In this document: positions 1-8,080 of the stretch, piece by piece
How positions within the stretch are numbered: position 1 is the stretch's first letter
Layout: each line of letters opens with the position of its first letter
Assembly: GCF_001297125.1 (NCBI RefSeq)
Contig: NZ_LHPC01000070.1
Coordinates: 1-49,500, forward strand
Direction of reading: 5' to 3'
DNA length: 49,500 nt
Origin: Pseudomonas sp. RIT-PI-q
GTDB lineage: Bacteria; Pseudomonadota; Gammaproteobacteria; Pseudomonadales; Pseudomonadaceae
The notes under the pieces: generated by a model
Database searches by the model: none
Told to the model about the DNA's origin: nothing
What the model saw: the letters and a program-made list of their open reading frames with translations, nothing else
Position numbers and translations under genes: made by a program

Positions 1-104
1 AGCATTGGAACCACCTGATCCCATCCCGAACTCAGCAGTGAAACGATGCATCGCCGATGGTAGTGTGGGGTTTCCCCATGTGAGAGTAGGTCATCGTCAA
101 GATT
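1..104 (+). rRNA. rrf: 5S ribosomal RNA, 3' part (5' end lies outside the window)
   Basis: The first 104 bases match the body and 3' end of a gammaproteobacterial 5S rRNA: the loop region around CCCGAACTCAG, the GATGGTAGTGTGGGG arm and the closing strand GTCATCGTCAAG. The 5' strand of helix I, roughly the first 15-18 bases, is missing because the window starts inside the gene. This is the 3' end of an rRNA operon; a terminator follows directly. Confidence 0.97.
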
Positions 105-112
105 AAATTCCG

Positions 113-145
113 AAACCCCTATCTGCGTATGCAGGTAGGGGTTTT
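113..145 (+). terminator. Rho-independent terminator of the rRNA operon
   Basis: AAACCCCTA pairs with TAGGGGTTT and the stem continues through a U-G pair into CTGC/GCAG around a GTAT loop, about 14 pairs in all. A T-rich tail (TTTTGTTTTG) follows. It sits 9 bases after the 5S 3' end. Confidence 0.92.
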
Positions 146-212
146 GTTTTGTCCGCAGGAAAGTGGCCTGTACGGTTTCTATGCAACGGCTCGGGACATA
201 GCTGTCATGCGA

Positions 213-267
213 GCCTCATTGTGAGGCGAGACTTGCTCAGACAGTGCCCGGCAGTAACCTGTCGGGC
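213..267. repeat. Two small hairpins between the rRNA operon and the next gene
   Basis: GCCTCA-ttg-TGAGGC lies at 213-227 and GCCCGGCAG-taac-CTGTCGGGC (9 pairs including one G-U) at 246-267. Neither has a T-run on either strand, so they look more like REP-type or mRNA 3'-end hairpins for the minus-strand binding-protein gene than classical terminators. Nothing else is seen between 146 and 276. Confidence 0.45.
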
Positions 268-276
268 GAGTGAATG

Positions 277-1317
277 TCAGCGTACGGGTGGACCGTATTG
301 GAGGCCGCCTTGGCTCCATAGCGCGTTCAATCCACGCTTGATTTTCATGTCACTGCCGGCACCCAGATTGCGGTCAAAGGACTCGCCGTAGTTGCCTACC
401 TGGGCAATGATCTTCGCCGCCCAGTCATTGGGCAGATTCAGGTCTTTACCAAGTGCACCTTCAGTTCCGAGTAATCGCGAGATGTCCGGGTTTTTGGAAG
501 ACTTGGTCATTTCGCTGACGTTTTTCGACGTCACACCCAATTCCTCGGCGTTGAGCATCGCGGCGAGCGACCAGCGCACAACGGTGAACCACTCTTCGTC
601 ACCTCTGCGCACCGCCGGGGTTAATGGCTCTTTGGAAATCACGTCGGGAAGGACCACGAAATCATCAGGCGTTGCCAATTTAAGGCGTTGGCCGTAGAGC
701 TGCGACTGGTCCGTGGTCAGCACATCACAACGGCCTGACTCCAGCGCCTTGAAGCTTTCATCGGACGTATCAAAGGTGATGGGGGTGTACTTCATGCCGT
801 TGCTACGGAAGTAGTCCGCAAGGTTCAGTTCGGTGACTGTTCCGGCCTGGATGCAGAAGGTCGCGCCGTCCAGTTCTTTCGCGCTTTTCACCCCCAGCTT
901 TTTATTGACCAGGAAGCCTTGGCCGTCGTAGTAAGCGACACTCGTAAACTGGATGCCCATGGCACCGTCCCGGGACGAAGTCCATGTCGTGCTGCGAGAC
1001 AGCATGTCGACTTCACCCGATTGCAGCGCTGTAAACCGCTCCTTGGCCGTCAGTTGGGTGTACTTGACCTTCTTCGCGTCACCGAACACGGCGGCTGCCA
1101 CGGCACGACAGACATCGACGTCGAAGCCATGAAAATCACCCTTGGCATCCACGTACGAAAAGCCAGGCAGGCCATCGCTGATGCCGCATTGTACGAAGCC
1201 TTTCTTTTTGACGTTCTCAAACGTTGCGCCCGCATGGGCATTGATTGCAAACACAGTGCCGAGGGTCAGGCACGCTACGGTTGAAGCCAATTTCAACAGC
1301 TTTCTTTCTCGTTTCAT
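277..1317 (-). CDS. Amino-acid ABC transporter substrate-binding protein (AapJ/general L-amino-acid type)
   Basis: 346-aa periplasmic binding protein. The start at 1317 was chosen because it gives a normal signal peptide (MKRERKLLKLAS, hydrophobic core, cleavage near AHAG); the frame stays open upstream but has no signal there. The mature part shows the polar amino-acid receptor pattern: an early VQCGISDGLPGFS segment, GFDVDVCRAVAAAVFGD, the arginine-containing SRSTTWTSSRD ligand loop, and QAGTVTELNLADYF. This matches the AapJ/BztA branch, whose members are longer than the usual 260-aa receptors. It is the last gene of a minus-strand catabolic operon and no permease or ATPase lies nearby, so it must share a transporter encoded elsewhere or work with a core Aap-type system. 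The ligand is probably the operon's substrate, which is unknown. Confidence 0.9.
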   Translation of the reverse strand: MKRERKLLKLASTVACLTLGTVFAINAHAGATFENVKKKGFVQCGISDGLPGFSYVDAKGDFHGFDVDVCRAVAAAVFGDAKKVKYTQLTAKERFTALQSGEVDMLSRSTTWTSSRDGAMGIQFTSVAYYDGQGFLVNKKLGVKSAKELDGATFCIQAGTVTELNLADYFRSNGMKYTPITFDTSDESFKALESGRCDVLTTDQSQLYGQRLKLATPDDFVVLPDVISKEPLTPAVRRGDEEWFTVVRWSLAAMLNAEELGVTSKNVSEMTKSSKNPDISRLLGTEGALGKDLNLPNDWAAKIIAQVGNYGESFDRNLGAGSDMKIKRGLNALWSQGGLQYGPPVR

Positions 1318-1541
1318 TGCGATGCTCTCGTGTGTGGGCGGGTCAGTGCTAAATCTGGGCGCAGGGGGGCTGAACACCCAATACCGGCGCGCGTTCAACA
1401 TCAAATCTGGAGGGCAGAAACAAGAGCGGGTCGTCAGGGAACCCAGCACGGACTGTATTTCTTTTTGTTATTTGGCATCGGTCGTCTTCTTGTTTTTATA
1501 TGGGCCACAGGGACCGGATTTAGGGTGATGTTCAAGCGGGT

Positions 1542-2699
1542 TTATACCGCCGGTAGCGATTGCTCGACTAACTGAGTCCACAGCGCAATGGCAGGCTCGA
1601 TGATCTGATCATTGAAGTCGTAATAGGGGTTATGCAAAGTGGCAGAAGGGTTTTCTCCATCCACCCCCATCCACAAGTAGGCTCCCGGGCAGGCCTTGAG
1701 CATGAACGAGAAGTCTTCCGAAGCCATTGAGGGGTTGCAACCCCACTGAACGCTTGACTCTCCTACTGCTGCAACCGCCGCCCTTCGAACCATTGATGCC
1801 GCTTCTACGTGGTTTTCCGTCACCGGGTAGCCGACGTGATAAACCAGTTCGCCTTTGATGCCGAAAGCGCCGGGCAACTGCTCGACGAACTGACCGATCA
1901 GCCGTTGTACCTGGTCGCGAACAGGCGACTGCAAACAGCGCACGGTGCCCTTCAATACCGCCGTTTCAGGAATCACATTGATCGCCTCGCCTGCGTTGAC
2001 CTGGGTCACGCTGATCACCGCACTGTCGAGCGGCGAAAGTCGTCGGGCCGGTATGGTCTGCAGGGCAAGGATCAACTCTGCGGCCGCGATGATCGGGTCA
2101 GCGCCTTTCTCTGGCATCGCAGCGTGGCAGCCTTTACCCGTCAGGGTAATTTCGAAGGTGTCGAGAGACGCCATCATGGGGCCAGGGTTGATCACCACAT
2201 GCCCGGCCGAAACGCCTGGCCAGTTGTGCAATCCGTAGATGGCGTCCATCGGGAATTGCTCGAACAGACCGTCGTCGATCATCTTTTTCGCCCCTGCGAG
2301 ACCTTCCTCGGCAGGTTGGAAAACGAAGTGGACGGTCCCGCTGAACTGTCGGGTTTCGCTCAAGTGGCGAGCGGTTGCGAGCAGTATTGCCGTGTGCCCG
2401 TCATGACCGCAGGCGTGCATGCAGCCTTGATGGGTCGACTTGTGTGTGCACTGCCCCAACTCTTGGATGGGCAGGGCATCCATGTCGGCCCGAATGCCGA
2501 TAGTCGGGCCCAGCCCATTGCGCAGCGTGCCGACCACGCCTGTACCGCCCAGCCCACGATTGACTTCGATTCCAAAACTGTCCAGAAGCTGCGCAACGCG
2601 GTTGGATGTCTGCAACTCGTTGTAGCCGAGTTCGGGAGTTGCGTGAAAACTGCGACGCCAGCCGATGGCATCTTCGATCAAGGCGTTGGAAATCGACAT
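1542..2699 (-). CDS. M20 family amidohydrolase (hippurate hydrolase / N-acyl-amino-acid deacylase type)
   Basis: 385-aa cytosolic metallohydrolase of the M20D family. The metal-binding signature is complete: IRADMDALPI, the Cys/His pair in GCMHACGHDGHTA, and PAEEG with the catalytic glutamate. A dimerisation (lid) domain follows in the middle (GPMMASLDTFEITLTGKGCHAAMP). Family members remove acyl groups from N-acyl amino acids (hippurate, N-acetyl amino acids, indoleacetyl amino acids). The gene starts 5 bases after the end of the aldehyde dehydrogenase gene, so the two are co-transcribed. Together with the acetyltransferase at the head of the operon and the amino-acid receptor at its end, it suggests catabolism of an amino-acid derivative through acetylated intermediates; the actual substrate cannot be read from sequence. 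Confidence 0.93.
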   Translation of the reverse strand: MSISNALIEDAIGWRRSFHATPELGYNELQTSNRVAQLLDSFGIEVNRGLGGTGVVGTLRNGLGPTIGIRADMDALPIQELGQCTHKSTHQGCMHACGHDGHTAILLATARHLSETRQFSGTVHFVFQPAEEGLAGAKKMIDDGLFEQFPMDAIYGLHNWPGVSAGHVVINPGPMMASLDTFEITLTGKGCHAAMPEKGADPIIAAAELILALQTIPARRLSPLDSAVISVTQVNAGEAINVIPETAVLKGTVRCLQSPVRDQVQRLIGQFVEQLPGAFGIKGELVYHVGYPVTENHVEAASMVRRAAVAAVGESSVQWGCNPSMASEDFSFMLKACPGAYLWMGVDGENPSATLHNPYYDFNDQIIEPAIALWTQLVEQSLPAV

Positions 2700-2704
2700 G
2701 CTGC

Positions 2705-4222
2705 TTACTCCAGGCTCGCGCCATAGCCGAAGCTGGCGGTGGGTATGGCGGCGGTTTCGACCCAGACGCTTTTTACTTCACTGTATTCGCGCAGTGCTTC
2801 CAGCCCGGAGGAACGGCCGTAACCACTGTCGCCATAGCCACCGAATGGCGAACTGACGTGGATGGTTTTGTAGCCGTTGATCCAAAAGGTGCCTGCGCGA
2901 ACTTGCCTGGCCACTCGGTGTGCCCGACCGACGTCACGGGTCCAGACACCACCGGCCAAACCGAAGCGGCTGTCATTGGCAATGCGGATCGCATCGGCTT
3001 CGTCTTTGAACGGAATTGCTACAACGACCGGCCCGAAGATTTCCTCCTGAGCGCAGTGCAGTTCGTTGGTCCCTGTCAGCACCGTAGGGTTGATGTAGTA
3101 ACCCGGCTTGTCCGGAACGGGATCCGCATCCTCGCCGAGCAGTTTCGCGCCATCGTTGAGCGCGCCTTCGACCATGTTTTTTACATGGTTGTACTGTCTG
3201 GCATTGTTGATCGGGCCGATCTGGGTTTCAGGATCGCTCGGGTCGCCCACCTTGAAATGCCTGGCCGCTTGCGCCAGTGCCTGGGTGAATTTTTCAAAGA
3301 CCGACGCCTGTACCAGCAAGCGCGATCCCGATACACAGCTCTGGCCTGCGCCGGAGAAAATAGCTGCCTGGGCGCCGCGCAATGCGACGTCCAGATCTGC
3401 GTCCTCAAACACGATGTTTGCCGATTTGCCACCCAACTCCAGTACCGCCGGGATGCAGCGTTGTGCGGCCGCTACGGCGATGTGTCGGCCCGTGGCTGGC
3501 GACCCGACGAAAACCACCTTACGGATATCGGCCTTGGCGATGAAGCCTTGGCCGATGGTGTGGCCAAAGCCTGCAATGATATTGACCAGCCCCTTCGGTA
3601 CGCCGGCACGCTCGATCAATACGCCGACCATCAGCGAAGACAACGCGGTCAGCTCAGAGGGTTTGAGGATGACGGCGTTGCCAGCGGCGATAGCCGGTGC
3701 AATCTGCCAGCCGCAGGTAAAAATGGGGGCGTTCCAGGGCGTGATTTGCAGAACGGTGCCCAGTGGTTCGTAGGTGACATAGTTCAGGTGCGAGGTGGGA
3801 ACCGGAATGACTTCGCCGTGCAGTTTGTCTGCCCAGCCCGCGTAGTATTCGAACATTTCGGCGACCTTGGACACCTCAACCCTGGCATCCCGGATCGGTT
3901 TGTTAGCGGTCAGCGATTCGATTTGCGCGAGGCTGTCGGCCTGTTCGCGAATCAGCGCGCCGATTTGATACATCACGCGGCCGCGCGCTTGCGCAGTCAG
4001 CGCCCACCATTGGGCTTGAGCCGCCTTGGCCACGTTGTCCGTGTGCGCAATCAGTGAGTCGTCGGCATCGGGAAAGGTCAGCAGCACACTGTCGTCGTGG
4101 GCGTTGCGAACTTCTATCGGTGAACCGTGGCCATCGATGAACTCGCCCCCGACGAAGCTGGCGATCACGCTACGATCACCCCAGAACGGGCGCATCAATT
4201 CGAGGATTTTTTCAGTAATCAT
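2705..4222 (-). CDS. NAD(P)-dependent aldehyde dehydrogenase
   Basis: 505-aa class I/II aldehyde dehydrogenase. Visible motifs are the cofactor loop VLQITPWNAPI (about 158-168), the general base Glu262 in LELGGKSA and the nucleophile Cys296 in GQSC, then EEIFGPVV and the oligomerisation tail. The ATG at 4222 is preferred over the TTG at 4225 because GGAG lies 8 bases upstream; the stop codon of the preceding gene lies just ahead, so the genes are coupled. Family members oxidise betaine aldehyde, aminobutyraldehydes, semialdehydes or aromatic aldehydes. Here it probably oxidises an aldehyde formed after the beta-hydroxyacid dehydrogenase step; substrate not determinable. Confidence 0.94.
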   Translation of the reverse strand: MITEKILELMRPFWGDRSVIASFVGGEFIDGHGSPIEVRNAHDDSVLLTFPDADDSLIAHTDNVAKAAQAQWWALTAQARGRVMYQIGALIREQADSLAQIESLTANKPIRDARVEVSKVAEMFEYYAGWADKLHGEVIPVPTSHLNYVTYEPLGTVLQITPWNAPIFTCGWQIAPAIAAGNAVILKPSELTALSSLMVGVLIERAGVPKGLVNIIAGFGHTIGQGFIAKADIRKVVFVGSPATGRHIAVAAAQRCIPAVLELGGKSANIVFEDADLDVALRGAQAAIFSGAGQSCVSGSRLLVQASVFEKFTQALAQAARHFKVGDPSDPETQIGPINNARQYNHVKNMVEGALNDGAKLLGEDADPVPDKPGYYINPTVLTGTNELHCAQEEIFGPVVVAIPFKDEADAIRIANDSRFGLAGGVWTRDVGRAHRVARQVRAGTFWINGYKTIHVSSPFGGYGDSGYGRSSGLEALREYSEVKSVWVETAAIPTASFGYGASLE

Positions 4223-4225
4223 CAA

Positions 4226-5116
4226 TTATTCTCCACGGCCATAAAGCTTGGCGTCGGTGCGCTGGACAATCGCGCAGAAGTCTTCGTTGTCGGGCAGCGA
4301 TTCGCTGCTGGCTTGCCAAAGCGCCGCGACGATCCGCGACAGGGGCAGATCCAGATCCAGGCTGTCGGCCAGATCACTGGCAAGCCCGACGTCTTTGCGC
4401 ATCAATCCCATGGTGAAGCCGGAGTCATAGGCTTTGTTCAGTACCCAGGTCGGGAACATGATCTGGGTCGCGCCACTGCGGCCCGACCCTGCGTTCAACC
4501 CCTGCAAAAGTTTTTCAGGTTCCACGCCGGCTTTTGCAGCCATCGAAACCGCTTCCGCGGTACTGATCAGGTGACACGCGGCCAGCATGTTGTTGGCGAT
4601 CTTGGCGACGTTACCCGCGCCACACCTGCCGACATGGACGCGAGTACCGCTCATGCCTTCCAGCACCGGCATGGCGCGAGCCAAGTCCGCATCCTCTGCG
4701 CCGATGACCATGGACATGGTGCCGGTTGCCGCGCCTTTAGGCCCACCCGAGACAGGGGCGTCGATGAAGGCGATGCCAACCGCCCCTAATGCGGCAGCGA
4801 CCTTGCGGCTTGCTTCAGGTGTCGAGGTGGTGGTGTCGATGACGATCAAGCCTTCACGCCCGAACTCGATGATGCCGCCTTGGCCGAGGCAGACGGCTTC
4901 CACATGCTCCGCCTTGGGCAGCGACAGAATCAAAATGTCCGACGCCTGGATCAGCTGACTGCGATCGGCGATGGGGGTGACACCTTTGGCTTTGGCGTGG
5001 GCGAGCGCCGCCTCGGACAGGTCAAAACCGCTCACATCGAAGCCCTTGCCGGCCAGCGTAGCGGCCATACCGCCGCCCATGTTGCCCAAGCCAATGACGC
5101 CTACTTTCATGGTCAT
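4226..5116 (-). CDS. NAD(P)-dependent beta-hydroxyacid dehydrogenase (3-hydroxyisobutyrate dehydrogenase family)
   Basis: About 296 aa. The N-terminal Rossmann domain has GLGNMGGGMA; the substrate loop DAPVSGGPKGA and the catalytic lysine in GAGNVAKIANNML are both present, and the C-terminal helical domain is full length. ATGs at 5116 and 5110 are both possible; 5116 is used because a purine-rich stretch lies at a workable distance, but the evidence is weak. Relatives oxidise 3-hydroxyisobutyrate, tartronate semialdehyde, 3-hydroxypropionate or sulfolactaldehyde analogues. The product, a semialdehyde or keto acid, would be a natural substrate for the adjacent aldehyde dehydrogenase, whose start directly follows this stop. 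Confidence 0.92.
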   Translation of the reverse strand: MTMKVGVIGLGNMGGGMAATLAGKGFDVSGFDLSEAALAHAKAKGVTPIADRSQLIQASDILILSLPKAEHVEAVCLGQGGIIEFGREGLIVIDTTTSTPEASRKVAAALGAVGIAFIDAPVSGGPKGAATGTMSMVIGAEDADLARAMPVLEGMSGTRVHVGRCGAGNVAKIANNMLAACHLISTAEAVSMAAKAGVEPEKLLQGLNAGSGRSGATQIMFPTWVLNKAYDSGFTMGLMRKDVGLASDLADSLDLDLPLSRIVAALWQASSESLPDNEDFCAIVQRTDAKLYGRGE

Positions 5117-5131
5117 TTTCAAAAGTCTCAG

Positions 5132-6022
5132 TTAGATGTTCTGTACGAATTCGAGAATGACGTTGCCGGCGGCTTGCGGCTCTACGAAGACACGACCCGG
5201 CACTTCACGATGAGGGATCGCGTTGGTCTCAAGGATTGAGCGCAATGTGTTCAGGCTTGTGGTGTGCAAGCGAATCGAAATCGCGTGAGGCCGTTCCTGA
5301 GCGCTCTTGGGCAACTCGACTCCCGGAAACTCCAGCGCTGCTGTGGCGGCATCGATGGCACGCAAGACGCCACACTGGGTATCAGCCTCCAATGCTGCGC
5401 CGTTGTATTTCACGGCGTCGCCGTAGATGGCTCGCCAGCGAGATTCAAGGAGCTTGGGGTCTGCCAGGTAGGTGACCGCGAGAATGCCATCGGCGCCATT
5501 CGGATGGTCCTGCCAGCCTCGAACCCAGATCAATTCTGGCCGATGTTGGTGGCAGATAAAGTTCGACGCGTCGGGAAGTTCCGGATCGATGAACAGGGCG
5601 AGGGAAACCACGGCTTCATCGTGGCGCCCATCAGGAAGGGTCATCTTGCGCCGAAAATCGATGCGGCCCTGGCTTTCGAGCCCGGCCTGCACCATCCGCG
5701 CATGATCGGCGTCGGCATTCTTACTGTGCAGCGCCACCAACGAAACGCCTTCCTCGCCTCGGTCAAGGAATTGCCCCAACTGACGCCCGAAGCAGAAACC
5801 GTTCACCGAATTTGTGCCGAACTTGGAGGGATCATCGACACCAATCAACTCGATGAAGTTGCTCGGGAACATCATCAAGGAAGTGACGCTTCCCCACGGG
5901 TGATAGCTGACCGGGGAGGGCGCGAAACCCATCTTGCGATAAAGCTCCAGGGCCTCGGCGTGATCACGCACAGTGACCAGGGGATGATCGATACCCTGCG
6001 GGAATTGAGCAGCGGCTGTCAT
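5132..6022 (-). CDS. VOC superfamily protein (glyoxalase-like domain)
   Basis: 296 aa, starting at an ATG preceded by AGGAG 9 bases upstream. It begins with the VOC beta-alpha-beta pattern (GIDHPLVTVRDHAEALELYR, KMGFAPSP) and carries a second half-barrel in the C-terminal third (HAISIRLHTTSLNTLRSI), ending in VFVEPQAAGNVILEFVQ. This arrangement is typical of the two-module glyoxalase-like proteins seen in catabolic operons. VOC enzymes use a divalent metal for isomerisation, epimerisation, ring cleavage or conjugate addition. The reaction is not readable here. It lies between the acetyltransferase and the dehydrogenase genes of the same operon. Confidence 0.85.
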   Translation of the reverse strand: MTAAAQFPQGIDHPLVTVRDHAEALELYRKMGFAPSPVSYHPWGSVTSLMMFPSNFIELIGVDDPSKFGTNSVNGFCFGRQLGQFLDRGEEGVSLVALHSKNADADHARMVQAGLESQGRIDFRRKMTLPDGRHDEAVVSLALFIDPELPDASNFICHQHRPELIWVRGWQDHPNGADGILAVTYLADPKLLESRWRAIYGDAVKYNGAALEADTQCGVLRAIDAATAALEFPGVELPKSAQERPHAISIRLHTTSLNTLRSILETNAIPHREVPGRVFVEPQAAGNVILEFVQNI

Positions 6023-6037
6023 GGTGGGAGCTCCTGG

Positions 6038-6802
6038 TTAGCCTTGGGATTTTGTTGTGAAGGTGGCGAGAGAAGTCGGGGCGTTACCGACAACCTTGGC
6101 CGGTGTTCCGGCGACGACGGTTCCAGCGGCCACGGGTTTGAGCACCACAGAGTTGGCGGCCACGATCGCGTGAGCACCCACTTCGATGTTTCCCAGGACG
6201 GTTGCTCCCGCGCAGATCAGTGCCCCTCGGCGGATTTTCGGGTGACGGTCGCCGGCTTCACTGAGCGTGCTGCCCAGCGTGACGCCGTGCCAGAGGCTCA
6301 CCTCATCTTCGACGACAGCGGTTTCGCCAATGACCAGGCCGATGCCGTGATCGACGAACAGGGCTTTGCCCAGGCGGGCTGCCGGATGAATGTCGATGCT
6401 CCAGGTATTGGCCGCCCAGTTCTGCACCAGCACCGCGCTTTGCACGTCCCCCTCAGTCCACAGCGCGTGGGCGATGCGGTAAGCCTGAACGGCCTGAATG
6501 CCGCGAAACGTCAGAAAAGCCGTGAGATGGTCAGGGCAGGCGGGATTGACGATTCGCAGGCGGGTGATATCCGCCGCCGCCGCCTCGGCGACGGCTGGGG
6601 GGGTGTCGGTGCTTGACAGGCCCCAGTTTTCCAGGCCCACGGTGCTCGCCTGAGTTTGCAGTTGGCGGGCAAGGTTCGCGGCGAGCGCATCTTCGAAGGT
6701 TGAATAGGCCAGCAGGTGACTTGTCGCGTAGTCGCGCAGTACCGGGTTGCGTTCGGTCAACTGGTGGGCTTGATCGCGAAGACGCTGCCAAAGAGGGTTC
6801 AT
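6038..6802 (-). CDS. cysE: Serine O-acetyltransferase (CysE-type) heading a catabolic operon
   Basis: 254-aa hexapeptide-repeat acetyltransferase. The start at 6802 is fixed by GGAG at 6809-6812: it is 6 bases from this ATG but abuts the in-frame ATG at 6808. The protein has the N-terminal helical domain, the motif DIHPAARLGKALFVDHGIG with the catalytic His, and GDRHPKI with the second conserved His, then the left-handed beta-helix ending in VVAGTPAKVVG. The known family reaction is acetyl-CoA plus L-serine to O-acetylserine, the first step of cysteine synthesis. As first gene of an operon with an M20 deacylase, two dehydrogenases and an amino-acid receptor it may instead, or also, acetylate a pathway intermediate. 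It is divergent from a LysR gene. Confidence 0.88.
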   Translation of the reverse strand: MNPLWQRLRDQAHQLTERNPVLRDYATSHLLAYSTFEDALAANLARQLQTQASTVGLENWGLSSTDTPPAVAEAAAADITRLRIVNPACPDHLTAFLTFRGIQAVQAYRIAHALWTEGDVQSAVLVQNWAANTWSIDIHPAARLGKALFVDHGIGLVIGETAVVEDEVSLWHGVTLGSTLSEAGDRHPKIRRGALICAGATVLGNIEVGAHAIVAANSVVLKPVAAGTVVAGTPAKVVGNAPTSLATFTTKSQG

Positions 6803-6879
6803 GTCCATCTCCTTTTGCTGATGGACCGAGTATGGACATGCGTTAGGCGTCCCAGCAATAATCACAAATTCAAAACTTT

Positions 6880-6896
6880 GTTGCCTTTATCGCAAC
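6880..6896. promoter_or_regulatory. Candidate LysR-type operator between divergent genes
   Basis: GTTGC-N7-GCAAC forms a 17-bp dyad that contains a T-N11-A style LysR site (TTGC...GCAA). It lies 11 bases ahead of the LysR gene start and about 80 bases upstream of the divergent acetyltransferase operon, the usual place for shared auto- and cross-regulation. No experimental support. Confidence 0.4.
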
Positions 6897-6907
6897 ACAG
6901 GAAATCT

Positions 6908-7816
6908 ATGAGCCTGGTACAAGATCGTCGGATTCTTTATTTCTTCGAGGCGGTAAGACTGGGCAGCGTGCGAGCGGCCGCTGATTACCTCAACGTCGCG
7001 CCCTCCGCGGTGAGTCGGCAGATAGCGCAGCTCGAACAGGAGTTAGGTGCCGCGCTGCTGGAACGGCACCGGCGGGGGGTGAAACCTACCGAGGCCGGTG
7101 ATCGAGTTCTCGGGTATTACCGTCAGCGTCTGACTCACCAGGAACTTCTGCTGGATTCGCTTCAGGCCTTGAGGGGGCTTCAGAGCGGGTCCATCGTGCT
7201 GGCGGTGGGGGAAGGATTCATCGATGGACTCGCCGGCCCGCTCAGCAATTTCTCCACGCTATACCCAGGAATCGAGATTCAGGTGAACGTGTGCGGGTCC
7301 AACGAAGTGATACGGCAGGTGGTAGAGGATGAAGCGCATTTAGGGTTGGTGTTCAACCCGGCGGGTGATCCGAAGATCCGTTCTCACGCTTCGCAGCCTC
7401 AGCCGGTCTGCGTGATTGTTAATCCCCGGCATCCTCTGGCACAAGCCAAGAGCCCGGTGCCACTTGCCGGTCTGGATTCTTATCGTTTGGCGTTGCCGGA
7501 GGTCTCATTTGGTATTCGACAGATCCTGACACTCGCTGAGCATCAGTTGGGTGTGATGCTAAGCCCGACCTTGACCTGCAACACCATTGCAATGCTCAAG
7601 CGGTTTTCCATGCAAGGGGGCGTGACGCTACTTCCGACCTTCGTGGTAGATGAAGAAGTGGAGGCCGGACGCCTTTGCACGATCCCTCTGCACAATGAAA
7701 TTTTTGCCAGCCCGCGCGTTCATCTGATCAGCCGTTTGGGCAGGCAACTGAGTGTGGGTTCCAGCCGTTTGCTGGCGATGTTGCTGCAGGACATGTCTGC
7801 GTTCAAACCGCGTTGA
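6908..7816 (+). CDS. LysR family transcriptional regulator (divergent to the acetyltransferase/M20 operon)
   Basis: 302 aa. The start at 6908 follows an AGGAAA ribosome site; the upstream frame extension overlaps the divergent gene and is rejected. The N-terminal winged helix (YFFEAVRLGSVRAAADYLN, VAPSAVSRQIAQLEQELG) occupies residues 5-65 and the two-lobed effector domain the rest. Its position 105 bases from the acetyltransferase operon on the opposite strand indicates that it controls that operon. The inducer is unknown but should be the operon's substrate or an early intermediate. Confidence 0.93.
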   Translation: MSLVQDRRILYFFEAVRLGSVRAAADYLNVAPSAVSRQIAQLEQELGAALLERHRRGVKPTEAGDRVLGYYRQRLTHQELLLDSLQALRGLQSGSIVLAVGEGFIDGLAGPLSNFSTLYPGIEIQVNVCGSNEVIRQVVEDEAHLGLVFNPAGDPKIRSHASQPQPVCVIVNPRHPLAQAKSPVPLAGLDSYRLALPEVSFGIRQILTLAEHQLGVMLSPTLTCNTIAMLKRFSMQGGVTLLPTFVVDEEVEAGRLCTIPLHNEIFASPRVHLISRLGRQLSVGSSRLLAMLLQDMSAFKPR

Positions 7817-7910
7817 GAAACGGTGCGTTGGGTAGGCTACTTCGCGAAGGGTGCCTACCGACTCATTACTGCCTGTCAGACTGCGCAAAGATCGACCCAG
7901 ATCAGTCCCT

Positions 7911-8048
7911 GACCCGCTTGGCCGTTATGGATCACCGGTAGAGGATATTGCGCCGGTGGTGTTGTTTCTCGCTAGCAAGGATGCGCAGTTCTTGACGGGA
8001 TACAGTCTCACGCCGCACGGAGGCCAAATCATCGACAGCGCGCGGTAA
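7911..8048 (+). pseudogene. C-terminal remnant of a short-chain dehydrogenase/reductase
   Basis: Only the last 45 or so residues of an SDR are present: PLGRYGSPVEDIAPVVLFLA, then a SKDAQFLTGYSLTPHGGQ tail, the canonical SDR C-terminus. No Rossmann motif, NAG or YxxxK segment occurs upstream; the preceding bases belong to the LysR gene end and unrelated spacer. No ribosome site precedes it. It is a decayed fragment left by deletion. Confidence 0.75.
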
Positions 8049-8080
8049 CTGTCGTGTCCAAGCACCAAACATACGCTGCG

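Noticed and set aside
2606..4057. Plus-strand open frame of 483 codons
   Set aside because: It is antisense to the aldehyde dehydrogenase gene, has no domain motifs and arises from the GC-rich third-position bias.
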